The position numbers and the translations under genes were made by a program. A DNA stretch of 64,000 nt from NCBI GenBank assembly GCA_038501785.1, contig JBAMJR010000015.1:1300001-1364000 (forward strand), in the 5' to 3' direction. Positions 13,640-24,770 of this stretch are shown one piece after another. Position 1 is the stretch's first letter, and each line of letters opens with the position of its first letter. This DNA comes from Myoxocephalus aenaeus (Eukaryota; Chordata; Actinopteri; Perciformes; Cottidae). Under the pieces are notes generated by a model. The model saw only the letters and a list, made by a program, of their open reading frames with translations, was not told where the DNA came from and did no database searches.

Positions 13640-14750
13640 ATCTATATTTTGATATTTTGATATTTTTTTAATTGTTTTTATTATCTTTTTCTTGACATAT
13701 ACAAACATACAACATACCCACCCCATCCACCCACCCCTCCCACTGGTACACCCACCTAGAGTATAGGAAAATAAATACATAAAAAAAAGAAGAAGAAAAA
13801 AGAGGTCACCTCATTTCGCCGAGCCAGACGTCTGTACACATACACGCACCTAAACACACATATCTCTGGTACATCTGAACGTAAACACACCTGCTTCACT
13901 CTGCACATCAAACAGTCATCACACAATCATATCCACAAACTAATTGGCAGCAGTTCTGGCCAGTAGGCAGAACCCAGAGCGCCCAAATTATCGGCTATCC
14001 AACAATCAGATTAAAACATGAATAAAAGAGAAAAACAAAAAAACAAAAAAAAGGTTATGACTATTGTGCGCCTAATGATTTAGGGACTATACCAAAAGAT
14101 ACTGCTAGGGGGCATCAGGCATAGTTTTGAGTTTACCCAAGTATGTCAGAACCGGGTCCCAGGTGGAAAAGAATTTGTTCCTTGACCCCCTCAGCGAGTA
14201 TTTAATTTTCTCGAGATGAATGAATTGCATCAGGTCAGCAAACCACATATATGTCTTGGGTGGGTTTGTTGATTTCCAGTGCAACAATATTCTTCTACGT
14301 GCAAGAAGTGTCATAAACGCCATGATGTTTTTATGTTTTTTTGTTATTGTACAGTGTTGTCTGTCTGTGACACCAAATATAGCTGAAGCTGCATTGGGTT
14401 GGAGATCAATAATAAGAGCCTCAGAAAGTGTTTTAAAGATCATACACCAGTAAGATGTCAGAGCAGGGCATGACCAGAACATATGAGTTAAGTTGGCTGG
14501 GGTGTGATGGCATCTGCTACAACTAGCATCCGAGTTGGGGTATATTTTAGCTAATCTTGCTTTTGAAAAATGAGCTCGATGCAGAACTTTGAATTGGATT
14601 ATGCCGAGTTTTGCACAAGACGAGCTGTCATTCACTCTCTCTTTGTAGAGCACAGTTCCACATGTCTTCTTCTATGTCAGCCCCTAGTTCACCTTCCCAG
14701 TCCGCCTTTATCTTCACCAAGGTCACGGGAGCTGTCTTTTTAAAGTGTGA
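13640..14750 (-). mobile_element. L1-like LINE ORF2 C-terminal relic
   Basis: The minus strand between 14653 and 14105 encodes about 180 residues typical of the distal C-terminus of fish L1-type ORF2 proteins. A cysteine/histidine cluster (CSRCHHTPANLTHMFWSCP) is followed by a hydrophobic YW motif and later LARRRILLHWKS. A further stretch containing KADWEGELG lies upstream in another frame, at about 14640-14740, so the copy carries a frameshift near 14640. Endonuclease and RT are absent, so this is a severely 5'-truncated insertion. The AT-rich stretch at 13640-13700 fits a decayed 3' tail on the minus strand. Exact boundaries are approximate. Confidence 0.8.
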
Positions 14751-17700
14751 TTAACATTAACGTTGTCACATGTGGTTAATGCTGCGAAACATGGCAGTTT
14801 TTAAGTTTATTTTTTTGGTTAGAGTGAGAAAAAACATCATGGTAAGACTTTTGTTACATAACATAAGCTATGGACGTAACGTCATTACGTCAAGTGACAT
14901 AACAACAAGTGATGTCATAACGTCCTCAGTAAAAATTACAGAACTTTTTGTTTTCAAACAGGACATGAATGTGGATCCCCAGAGAAGAAATGTGTGTTTG
15001 AATCCACTATACTTTTTTTATACGATTGTCTGAGAATGACACTTGCATTAGAGTTATTAGTAAAGCTTGGTGCGTGTCATACAGACGCTAAAGGGTGCCT
15101 TGTGAGTCCGTATTAGGATGCCGATGGCCGCTGCCCAAGAGTCGATATTTGACGCCCTGGCAATGAGACCATGAATTAATTTATATTTTCATGAAGTGAA
15201 ATCCAGGCTCAGAGACACACAGGGCCAAATCTTGATGGAGAAGGAGAAAGTTGTTGGTGGAAGTCTTGCCTGCGGCCTGTCCTCACCAGTCCACCACCCG
15301 ATCCCTGTGTTTGGACAGGGTTTATTTCCAGCCTCTGCGTCGATGTTTAACACGAAAAGCCTGCAACTTTGAGCGCTGAGCAGCAACGGTGACATGTGGC
15401 CACCAGATTCCTACAGAACTTTTTCTACTCCCTCTTCCTCCCTTACATTTACACCCCCCACCCGCTCTCCGCTGCTCCTGCTGTTCCTCTGAAAACATTG
15501 GGTCCCATGGCATGAGCAAACATGCTTGGCCATCCTTCCTGTGAACCTGCAGAATGGCAGGACCCCCCCTCTCTGCAAGGCCCACCCCGACCTCCTCTCA
15601 GTGTAACTAAGAACTGGTGAGACAACAAACCTTGAAGTTGGCTTTCTGTGACCTTTGAAAGGTATTTTAATGGCCCTATCTCCCCACTATTGAAATATTT
15701 GGTGGGGCAGGGTACTTTTATCTCTTGAAGTGGAAAACAGCAAATCCTGCTTGAAAAGGCTACCCTCTAGTGTTTAAAGTCATTATGGCTCAAACCGAGG
15801 CTTTTAAAGTCTCTTTCCACATAAACTAGGATGAATCACAGCTCAATTAGTGCAGTGTTTTCACACCAAGTTGCATCACGAAAATGTCAGAACATTATAA
15901 CCTGGTGCTGGCTTAAGAAAACCACAAAGAATTAAAACAATCTAAACAAGTCAGTTACACAATGTTTTTTCCGACATGCAATAACAATATGCATTTTATT
16001 AGTTCCCTCTTTTTTTTTTTTTTTTCTAGTTTAGAGGACACTTTGCCTAAGCCTTGCCTCACTTTCACCCTCCAACTAGCTGTAAAAGTGTTTGCCTGAT
16101 GATTGCTTTCCAAACATGGCTGTTTACTCATCTCCCAAAGAGACAGTTGCAGAGACTGAGAAGTTCTTTCTTCTGTCCCAGTGTCATGTAGGGTGGGGTC
16201 CTTGTGATGTAATGAATAATTTGAGGGGGTAAAAGTCAAGCAGAATATTAAGATCACATGTATATCTCCAGGAGAGTTAAACCTCTCGTCCCTCTCCTGC
16301 ACACTGAGGGGCAAGCAAAGACATGACCTGTTACCTTTCTTTGTGCCTCATAGGGCATAAGGCATAAGCGAAGATGAAAAATAAATAATTGTAACAATAG
16401 AAAAAATATTAAATGTGAGCAAAAGAGGAGAGAGAATAGAATATTGTGGCACATATACATTAATGTTAAGGGTTATGTTCACACAAATGATAATAAAACA
16501 AAAACATAACTTCTCAGTCTCTCCTAGTCGTGTCTTACCATGCCAATCATTTTATTTTTATTTTGAGGTATCCGCCAGTGAGAATTTCATCAAATGTTTT
16601 GTATTAACAATACAATTAACTGATGTATGCAATGTTGAAGGTGTTACTCCTGCATGTAATATGTGCACCATTGGTTCAGAAGAGTTCAAATGTATGTCAA
16701 CAGCATTCTGTACAAAAGAATAAACATTACTAAGATATATGTAAGACATACTGTATATGTGAGAAAACTTCACAGAGAGAAGTTTGCATGCTCACTGTGC
16801 TGTGTTTGCTTTGGTCAGTCTCCCATGGATGCTGGACAGCTGTGTGACGCAATCGAGCCTCAACTCTCAAACCAGGTGATGACAGCATTATTGTAGTTGG
16901 GTCCCCGAAGGGTTATGGTCAGTGTGTTAAAACGTTATATAGGCCCTGATGGTCGAGAAGAGAGAAAGGGCTCTTTTCACCTGCTCTGCTTGCACAGCCT
17001 CTGGAACCAGCACACTCCCATGGTTGTGTGAGGTCTTTGTCAAGCTCTTAATTTGTCTCCCTCGCCGCTGATAGCCGAATGCAGTAAATATTTGAGAGAG
17101 TTATTGCCGGGATCAGATTAATTACTTGCAGTCTTGAGTTTCTGTAATGCATCTTTTGTTCCCGGAGAAGTCACACAACATTAACAAGCTGTCAAGCTGT
17201 GAGCTGACATGGTTTGTCTCAGTGACTTGTTGTTGGTTCGCCTTAACATTCACTGTGAGTGTGAACCAGAGGGTGTTTCTGGGCCTCCGTGTGAGAACAC
17301 AACAACATTCAAGACGACAGTCTGTGAATTTCCATGTCCTGGAAGTGTGTATTGTGTGCGAGGCAGAAAGAGAATAAAAGAAGGACATGACAGTGGAGTG
17401 GCTCGAGAGTAAGAAAGGGGGGAGTAATGGAGCTTGACTAAACCAAGCGCTTGTACATAAATTGACATGTGCAATTAGGGAGATGTACACAGTTCCCCTG
17501 GTCTGTTTAAGATCTGGAATAGTTTCCTAACAGCTTCAAGATGCCCTGTTTTGGCTTTGGTTTCAAATCTAAATCGGGTTTGACCTTGTTGAATAATAGG
17601 GCTGGTGAAGTTCCCTCTGTTCTCTTTGGCTAAAGTCCAACTCCATACATGACGGCAAATACAGAACAAGGTTTGTCTCAGCTGGAATCTGATGAATGGT

Positions 17701-19428
17701 GGATGAAATTTTGACCTAAACTTGAATTCCTAACATTGGATTTTGCAAGGTGGTCATAAACACTTTGGGTTTCCTGTTTATATGGTGTATAAAGATGGAG
17801 GGGGCATTAAACGTGGAGGAGCTGAAGGTTTAGCTAGCACACTAGGCCTGGAATCTCTCAGAATGAAATGCTTTGAGCAGCTCTTGCCGTTTTCTCCTCT
17901 TTCTTTTTATCTCGTTCTTGCTTTTTCGGTCTGCTTTTGTTTCTGCCCTCTCTGCATCATCTTTCATTAGGCCAATACTTGCACAATTTTTTTCTTAACT
18001 ACCCAACCTTTATCAGCGGCTATTAGTACTTTAGTGGCAGACTTGAACTCCAGAGTGGCATCTCATGGGTTAAAGACAGCTGCCAACATCTGTAGCTGTG
18101 GTTAGCTTTTAATTGTGAGGCCTAGCAAGCGAGTGAGCAGCATGGTGGAGAGGGGGCTGGCAGGCCTGCATATTTCAGCCGAGTGTTCACAGAGCAGCTT
18201 TCCGGCCGGCCATGTGGACTCAATGATAGCGTGGGGTGTGCTGTGCTCCTATGAAATATTAAATCTGCTCGGCCCCCAAGTGTGGACAGACCACCTGCAA
18301 GCAAGCGTGGCGTGCGGCGAGCCCGGAGATCAGATGTCCCTTAGCAACACACATGCACAAACACACAGATGTATGCATGAGAAAAGTTCTACTCGCCAAT
18401 GTCCCCACACAGGATAAACCGGTAGGTCTGCACATGCTTACACTAATGGACATAAACACATACAACAGAAAAAACACTGAGAACATGGAAACACTCAAAC
18501 CGATGTGGGATGTGGGAGGATAGATTCTTACAAAAACATATTTCCTGCATGTGATAAAAAGAATGAGTAGCGGTGGACATTTTTTATGCATGATGCTTCT
18601 CTGATATATAGCTGTAAAGCCATGGTGAGGTCGAAAGGTCAAATTCACATATATTTAGCTCAAATGAGCAATGAATACAATCAGCAAAAGCAGTGAACAA
18701 TGATAAAGAAAGAACGAGCAAACAAAAGAGATAAAAAAAAGGAACTTTCAGAGTCCAAAAAGAAACTTAATCCTCCTCCGAAAGGCAGCCAAGAGGACGA
18801 CGGGTGCTTGTCGACTGCCGTCCTCTTCAGGGCCTCGTTCATTTACACGTCGTGCAGTCGGTCCTAAGCCTCCCCTCTGCTCCCCCGAGGCATCTCTGCC
18901 GCAGCTGTTTTTGTGGAGCAGCAATAAAAACAGCTGGCCTGGCCTCCACATCCTTAAAATGGACAGAGGGGGTCGCCAATCTCCAAATAACTGATTGCCT
19001 CAGATGATCAGATTTCATCCACAGGTTCAAGAACAGTTTATTTTTGTAATCCTGCACTGGTCGACCATGGAGAGAAGCAAAAGTTTAATTACACTGCTTG
19101 TAATGATGTTGCAAGTGGTGTTTTTCCGGGCTTGTGTACACTTTTAATAATCCATCTGATTTTCCACCTCAGGTTTATGATTCGGTACAGACTGGAAATA
19201 TCCTCATCCATATCATGCTGATGATTAATTTGTTATGTTCGTGAGAATCAGGTCTAACTAAAAGTATTTCAAAAGTGAATGAATATTATACATTCAGCAA
19301 TATTTGTATAGACTAATCACAGACCAAATCACATAACGTTTTTTGACAAAAAAGTTGAAATATTGATGTGTTACAATAAAGAGGCCATAAACGTGCCTCA
19401 TTGCTTTTATACGATCACTGAATCCTGT

Positions 19429-19432
<4 letters not shown>

Positions 19433-19505
<73 letters not shown>
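19433..19505. repeat. (AT)n microsatellite
   Basis: Uninterrupted TA run of about 36 units, followed by AATAAC-rich sequence. Confidence 0.97.
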
Positions 19506-19507
<2 letters not shown>

Positions 19508-20724
19508 ACAAAAAGAAGAAGAATGGTGATAATAATAACAATAATACCACATACCTTGTCTTTGATTTTGAGTATGTATAAACCAAAAAAAAAAAAACAT
19601 TAACAATGTAACAATACGCAAAATATGATTTAGAAAATGAAAACAAATTAAATCATATTTTTTACATGTCCCAACAATTTGAAAATTAGTCAAATAGATT
19701 AGTAAATGTCAATCTAACCTTAATAATAACAGCTCATGTGCCTCTTGCATTACCTACTGGTCATTCCATAGACACTACTGACATCCTGTGGTCACTTTGT
19801 GTCAATGAATCTTCCAAAATAAATGTGTTCTTGATATGTGTCCATTTCTTGCTAGAGGGTGCCTAACCTTGACACAGTTGACACAGTTGCAAGATTCCAG
19901 TAAAAAAAAGAACATTTTGAAAATGAATACGTTTATAGATGTTTTATGAGTTTCCATAGGCTGTACCTTGTTTTGTTATGCTGAGTGGTCACATTTTACC
20001 AGGGGCAGCCGTTCATAACAACATGATGTTGTCATTGACTGAGTCACATCCAATGCTGTTGCTAGCAAGCTGCAGTGAGACATACAATAAACATAGATAT
20101 CCTCAGCGCACCAACCAAAAATCCAAATATACATGATATGCTGCATTGACATTATTGCCAAACACTAATCTTTTTGACTCGTTTATCCATGGTTCTGACC
20201 GCTGAATATCATTTAGTAGCAACCGCCAACTTCCATATACTCAAGTACTGTACTTAAATTCAGATTTGAAGTTATACTTGAGCATCATCATTTTATGCAA
20301 TTGTATACTTCTATCCCCTGACATTTCAGAGGCAAATATTGTATGTTTTAGCTTATAGATTAAGCTACCCATCCGCATATAAAGTAGTGTAAGATAATAC
20401 TGCTATAACATGAAAGTTATTAACACATTAATGCATCACTCATTTTAATACAATAATATAATACACATCATTCTAAAATGGGCCATTCTGCATAATGACA
20501 ACTTTATATCTAGATTAATTACTGTGTTGTACTTCCATGTTGACTCTATGTAAATCGTTCACTGATGATACTTTGTTTCTAATTGGCCAGCTTTATAGTT
20601 TATACTTTTGTAAATTCAGTTTTCATGTGACTGTAGTTTACTAATTCTTTGGTTTAACTATTGTTTATAGTGTCATCAATCATCTTTTTCTGTAATAATA
20701 CTTCCACATCACAACTGCAGACAG

Positions 20725-20787
20725 ACACTAAATAAATAGCTCTTTTCACATGCCAACTGCACTAACACACACACACACACACTTACA

Positions 20788-20852
<65 letters not shown>

Positions 20853-21056
20853 ACTGATATACTAAAACACTATCTACAGTCATTGACAATTCCATAAGTA
20901 GCATGCTGCAAATATAGACAACTTTGTTGTGCACACCAAAGAGCAAACCTGAATCATGTTGCTAGTGTTGAAGCTCTAATTTCTAAGTGATCTAATTGGT
21001 TACACATGTTTTCACAGGTGCATTCTGGGTACAAGTGATTGATATTTGAGTGTGGC
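20725..21056. repeat. Unclassified dispersed repeat, copy 2
   Basis: Same element as at 8726-9060, in the same orientation. This copy has gained a (CA)n expansion between the GCCAACT block and the GTAGCATGCTG block. It also retains about 85 bases between the GAGCAAACCTG and GATTGATATTTG blocks that are mostly missing from copy 1. Confidence 0.65.
20764..20844. repeat. (CA)n microsatellite, interrupted
   Basis: CA run with a few interrupting bases (TTACACGCG) near its start. It sits inside dispersed repeat copy 2. Confidence 0.95.
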
Positions 21057-21966
21057 GTTTATCAAACAACACACACAGGTTTTGGATCAGCTCTGGGTGA
21101 TCTGGGTGTGTAATGTAGACAACTGTTTGTATATAATTGCAAAAAGTGTGTTTTAGAATATAAAACTTAATTTAAAACAAACAATGTGCTTATGGTTTTG
21201 CGTACCTGGTCAATAAATTGCAAAAACAAACAAATATGTATAAACCCCATTTTTCCCACTGTCTATTCCATTATTATTCAGTATCAGCTTTTTCCAAATA
21301 TCCATTGAAGCTACAGTATATCAGTTTGCTCTGAGGGAAGCAGACCCTGAACACAATGGGGTTTTTTCTACGGCTTTACCATTCCAGCGAATGGAAGTAT
21401 TCTAGATGTGCCTTGCATAATTTTTATACCCAGACGGTGTCTGATCTTCACTTCTTGGGGTCTGACCAATATTTAAACAAAAACAAATTTTGAATGGGGT
21501 TAAAGAAAACTCTTTGTGCAGCATTTTAGAATAGGATTCCCAACATGCTTGTTTCCTCACTGTTGCCTCCGTGCCAGGCATGTGTACCATCTGCCGTCAC
21601 CCGAGAGCTTTTATTAAAGGGCATTTGCAAACTGTCAAATTCGCGGAAGCTGTGAGCTACATTAATAATGTTGTGTTGATATCACCACAAAAAATAATGA
21701 GGAGCTATTTAAATATTTGCTCTTGATAAAATGTCTTCTTACAAAATGATACTCTCTGTTTATTATTATGAAGAAGACAACTAAGGACTCACCCTTGGTT
21801 AATCACAAGGTGGCAGTAGAAGCCTATACTGGCATTTTACTATACCCTTAAAACTCAAGCGCCTGCTTGTGCACCTGCTTTCTCTGGGCCAAATGTACAT
21901 ACAGTACGCTACGTGCACGGAAAAAGACAACTGGACATTTTACAAGGTGTGAAGGTCAAACGAGGT

Positions 21967-22059
21967 CAGAACCAGACTGCGTTTGTGTTTTTGTCATGTT
22001 GAGGAAACATTGAGGTTTCCTCAGTGTCCTGACAAAAACACAAACGCAGTCTGGTTCTG
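21967..22059. repeat. Inverted repeat, 30-bp perfect stem
   Basis: The arm at 21967-21996 is the exact reverse complement of 22030-22059 over 30 bases. Between them lies a second, 8-bp stem (22001-22008 with 22015-22022) closed by a 6-base loop. The whole unit is a nearly continuous 93-base foldback. It matches no element I recognise. Confidence 0.95.
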
Positions 22060-22259
22060 CAGGCTTATATTTTGTGGAAATCATTTTTGAAATTGCATGA
22101 AACAGTCTGGTTGCATGTGTACTCTGCATGCTCTGTTTCATATGATATGCTATATTAAAAAGCAAAACCCTGCAGGAGGACCATCCATTGCTTCTGAAAT
22201 ATGCAGACATTGACTTGCCCTTGAAATATACAGTATTTGTGAATGAACCCAGGCAGAGG

Positions 22260-22261
<2 letters not shown>

Positions 22262-22334
<73 letters not shown>
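22262..22334. repeat. (CT)n microsatellite
   Basis: About 36 CT units, some 200 bases upstream of the likely LBH promoter. Confidence 0.97.
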
Positions 22335-22337
<3 letters not shown>

Positions 22338-22519
22338 ATTTGGATAAATGTCATGCGAATCAGTGTGTTGTTGTGTTTTGCCATTCAAGAGGAGGTACGA
22401 CTGTCGTTTTGTTGCCTTGGAGACTACACATCAATAGCATCATGCAGTACCTTCTTCTCCATTCCCAAGGAGAGGGCTCAGTCGCTGCTGTCGTCATCAT
22501 GACTGGGGCTCGAGTCACC

Positions 22520-22889
22520 TGTGCTCTGATTGGCTCCTGCTGATAATGAGCTGCCATTGAGGTTTTCTGGCCTGTGCAGAGAGGAGGTGTGTCTCCGGCT
22601 GAACGAGCACACGCCTCTCGCTTAAATACTCAATACAGCTGAGGTGATGAGCAGAGGCACCACATTGCGGAGCTGCGACTTGTACTCAGACTTGTAACAC
22701 AGTTGCTTTAGGTTTATGTAAACGTGCTGCGCTGCTTTGGATAGATAGATAGAGAGAGTGAGAGTGAGAGTGAGAAGAAGAAGAAGAAGAAGAAGAAGAA
22801 GAAGAAAACGAAGTCGGAAAAAGTAGAGAGAAGTCCGCCGCTGTAATTAGATCCTCCTAATCAGCAGAATTGACAGCAGGTGTGAATTC
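22520..22889 (+). promoter_or_regulatory. LBH: LBH promoter and 5' UTR (probable)
   Basis: Lies immediately upstream of the first LBH coding exon. It contains an inverted CCAAT box (GATTGG, near 22528) and, about 90 bases further on, a TATA-like TTAAATA (near 22622), which would put transcription start near 22650. The inferred 5' UTR holds GATA, GAGAGT and (GAA)n simple repeats (22741-22805). Promoter placement is inference from motif order and position; no transcript data were available. Confidence 0.5.
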
Positions 22890-24733
22890 ATGTCTGTATT
22901 TTTCCCGCAGATATACTGGTGAGTACTCGCATCTTTTCCGCTTGTATTTATGAGCAGCAGTGTGCTTGATAGAAATTAGCCTACTAAGTCAATTATCAAA
23001 CACGCCTGTTGTTTGCTTTGCACCTGAACGGTAAGAACGATGAAGTAACCTGTTTTGTATATGTGGTTTGTTTTGGTTATTTCCCTCAAAAGCAGGCACC
23101 TTTTTGTTACACCCACATTTGTTTCCTTTTGAGATTTTCTATGGGGTGTTGCCCTTGAAATTGGAAATGTCATGACTGCTTTTGGGGAAGAAAATACATT
23201 TCTCAACAATCACTTCTTAATTATTTGTTTTAGCAAATGGTTGCTAGATTCCAGCTTGATAACTGTTGCTGTATGTGCCAACTCAGAAAGGTCACCGTGG
23301 TCACACGGCCTTCTGTGTCCGCTGTTATAGGGATAAAATACACTTTTAATTAAAGACCTTTTTATTTATTTGTTTTACCTCGCAACATGCATGCTTACTT
23401 TGGCTGTATCCTTAAACATTTGAGTAAAGTAAGAAGCTACTTTCCCTCTTTGGTTTTTACTGCTGCAGGTGCAGTGTAATTGGAGAAGGACGGATGCACT
23501 CTGCTCCTATCCATTACTTGTCGTCATTTTTTTTATTTTTTTATATCCATCTGGCAATCGGCACCCTAACTGGTTGATTTACTTGTTGACAAAGGAATAT
23601 GGAGTGCATCTTGGAGTCTCTCTTATCTGTAGACTGTTTTCCTGTCTGTAGCGAGGATATGCAATTAGCTTTGAAACATTGTTTTTGCAAGCACTGTTCA
23701 AACCTCAGCTGGCTTCTGGCTGTCTCTACCAGGAAGTTCAGAGTCGACCTCTTTACTGTAACCACACTTCGCTCTCGTCTGTGCTTACTTACAGTAGATC
23801 TATGCTGCTCTGTGACTGTTACTTCTATGAGGAGTATGAAAACAGTCCTTTTTGTTTGCATTTCAAAGGGATGACTAGAAATGGTTGAGCATTATTTGAT
23901 TTGGGTCTGTGTGCAAGTTCCACTAAACCCGTTAAATGTCTGCACTGTGCATGGTGTTCACTCTGCGTTAACAGGAAGACATTTTTCTCACAACTATAGC
24001 AGTATCTCGCATAATAACAAAATGTGTAGAAAACTTGGTGCATGCTGCTAGATGTTTGTTTAAGATTTTCCCTCCCACACCCATCATTAAGATTACCATA
24101 AGGCAGTGGAGCGGTAAATGATCCATGATGTGTTTTCAGTGGTGGACTCAATGCAAAGGAATCTGGATACAACCCATTCATTCCAGCACACTACTGGGGG
24201 TCTCTCTGAGTCCCTGCACCACCCACATACCTGCAGAGCTGAGTGAAGCCACACAGGCTGAGATTTATGATGACGGTAGTAGTATTAGTCCTAGTAGCAA
24301 CAACTGTGGGGTGCCAGAGTGGAAACAATGTTGATAACACAAGACTCATATTCCCTTCTTGTGCTTTGAGATTGTTGCGACGGCCAGTTGGGCTCCTGTC
24401 AGCACGTAGTACAAGTACAAACAGGACCTAGCATGGACTTGGCCTTTTTTTTTTTTTTTTTTGTCTTGACAGGTGGATGAACCAGTGTCATGCCTAGTTA
24501 ATGACTGTCAGTCGTTGGGCATCTTGACCTTTTTTATAGATTAAGTCAGTGTGTCAAATGGCCTTACTGACTGTAACAACTAACTCTGTTAAAATTTGAC
24601 TTCAACGTACTATTGTCTAAATGACTGTAGCATAAAAGAGAGCTACTGCGAGTTATGGTGACTTATAATGAAGTGTATGCAGATGTTTTACAAAGCAGGA
24701 GGAGACATTGTCTTCTCTAGGGTGATTTAAAAA

Positions 24734-24770
<37 letters not shown>

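Larger units (their letters stand above)
14751..22500. other. Intergenic upstream of LBH
   Basis: No gene recognised. Holds an (AT)n tract (19433-19505), an interrupted (CA)n tract (20764-20844), dispersed repeat copy 2 (20725-21056), a 30-bp-stem hairpin (21967-22059) and a (CT)n tract (22262-22334). Stretches around 16.9-17.3 kb and 18.1-18.4 kb are of mixed composition and free of repeats, with homeobox-type ATTAATTAC sequence. They are candidates for conserved non-coding enhancers, but conservation could not be tested here. Confidence 0.55.

Noticed and set aside
21956..22384. 142-codon minus-strand open frame
   Set aside because: It spans the (CT)n tract and the hairpin, and no protein family is recognisable.
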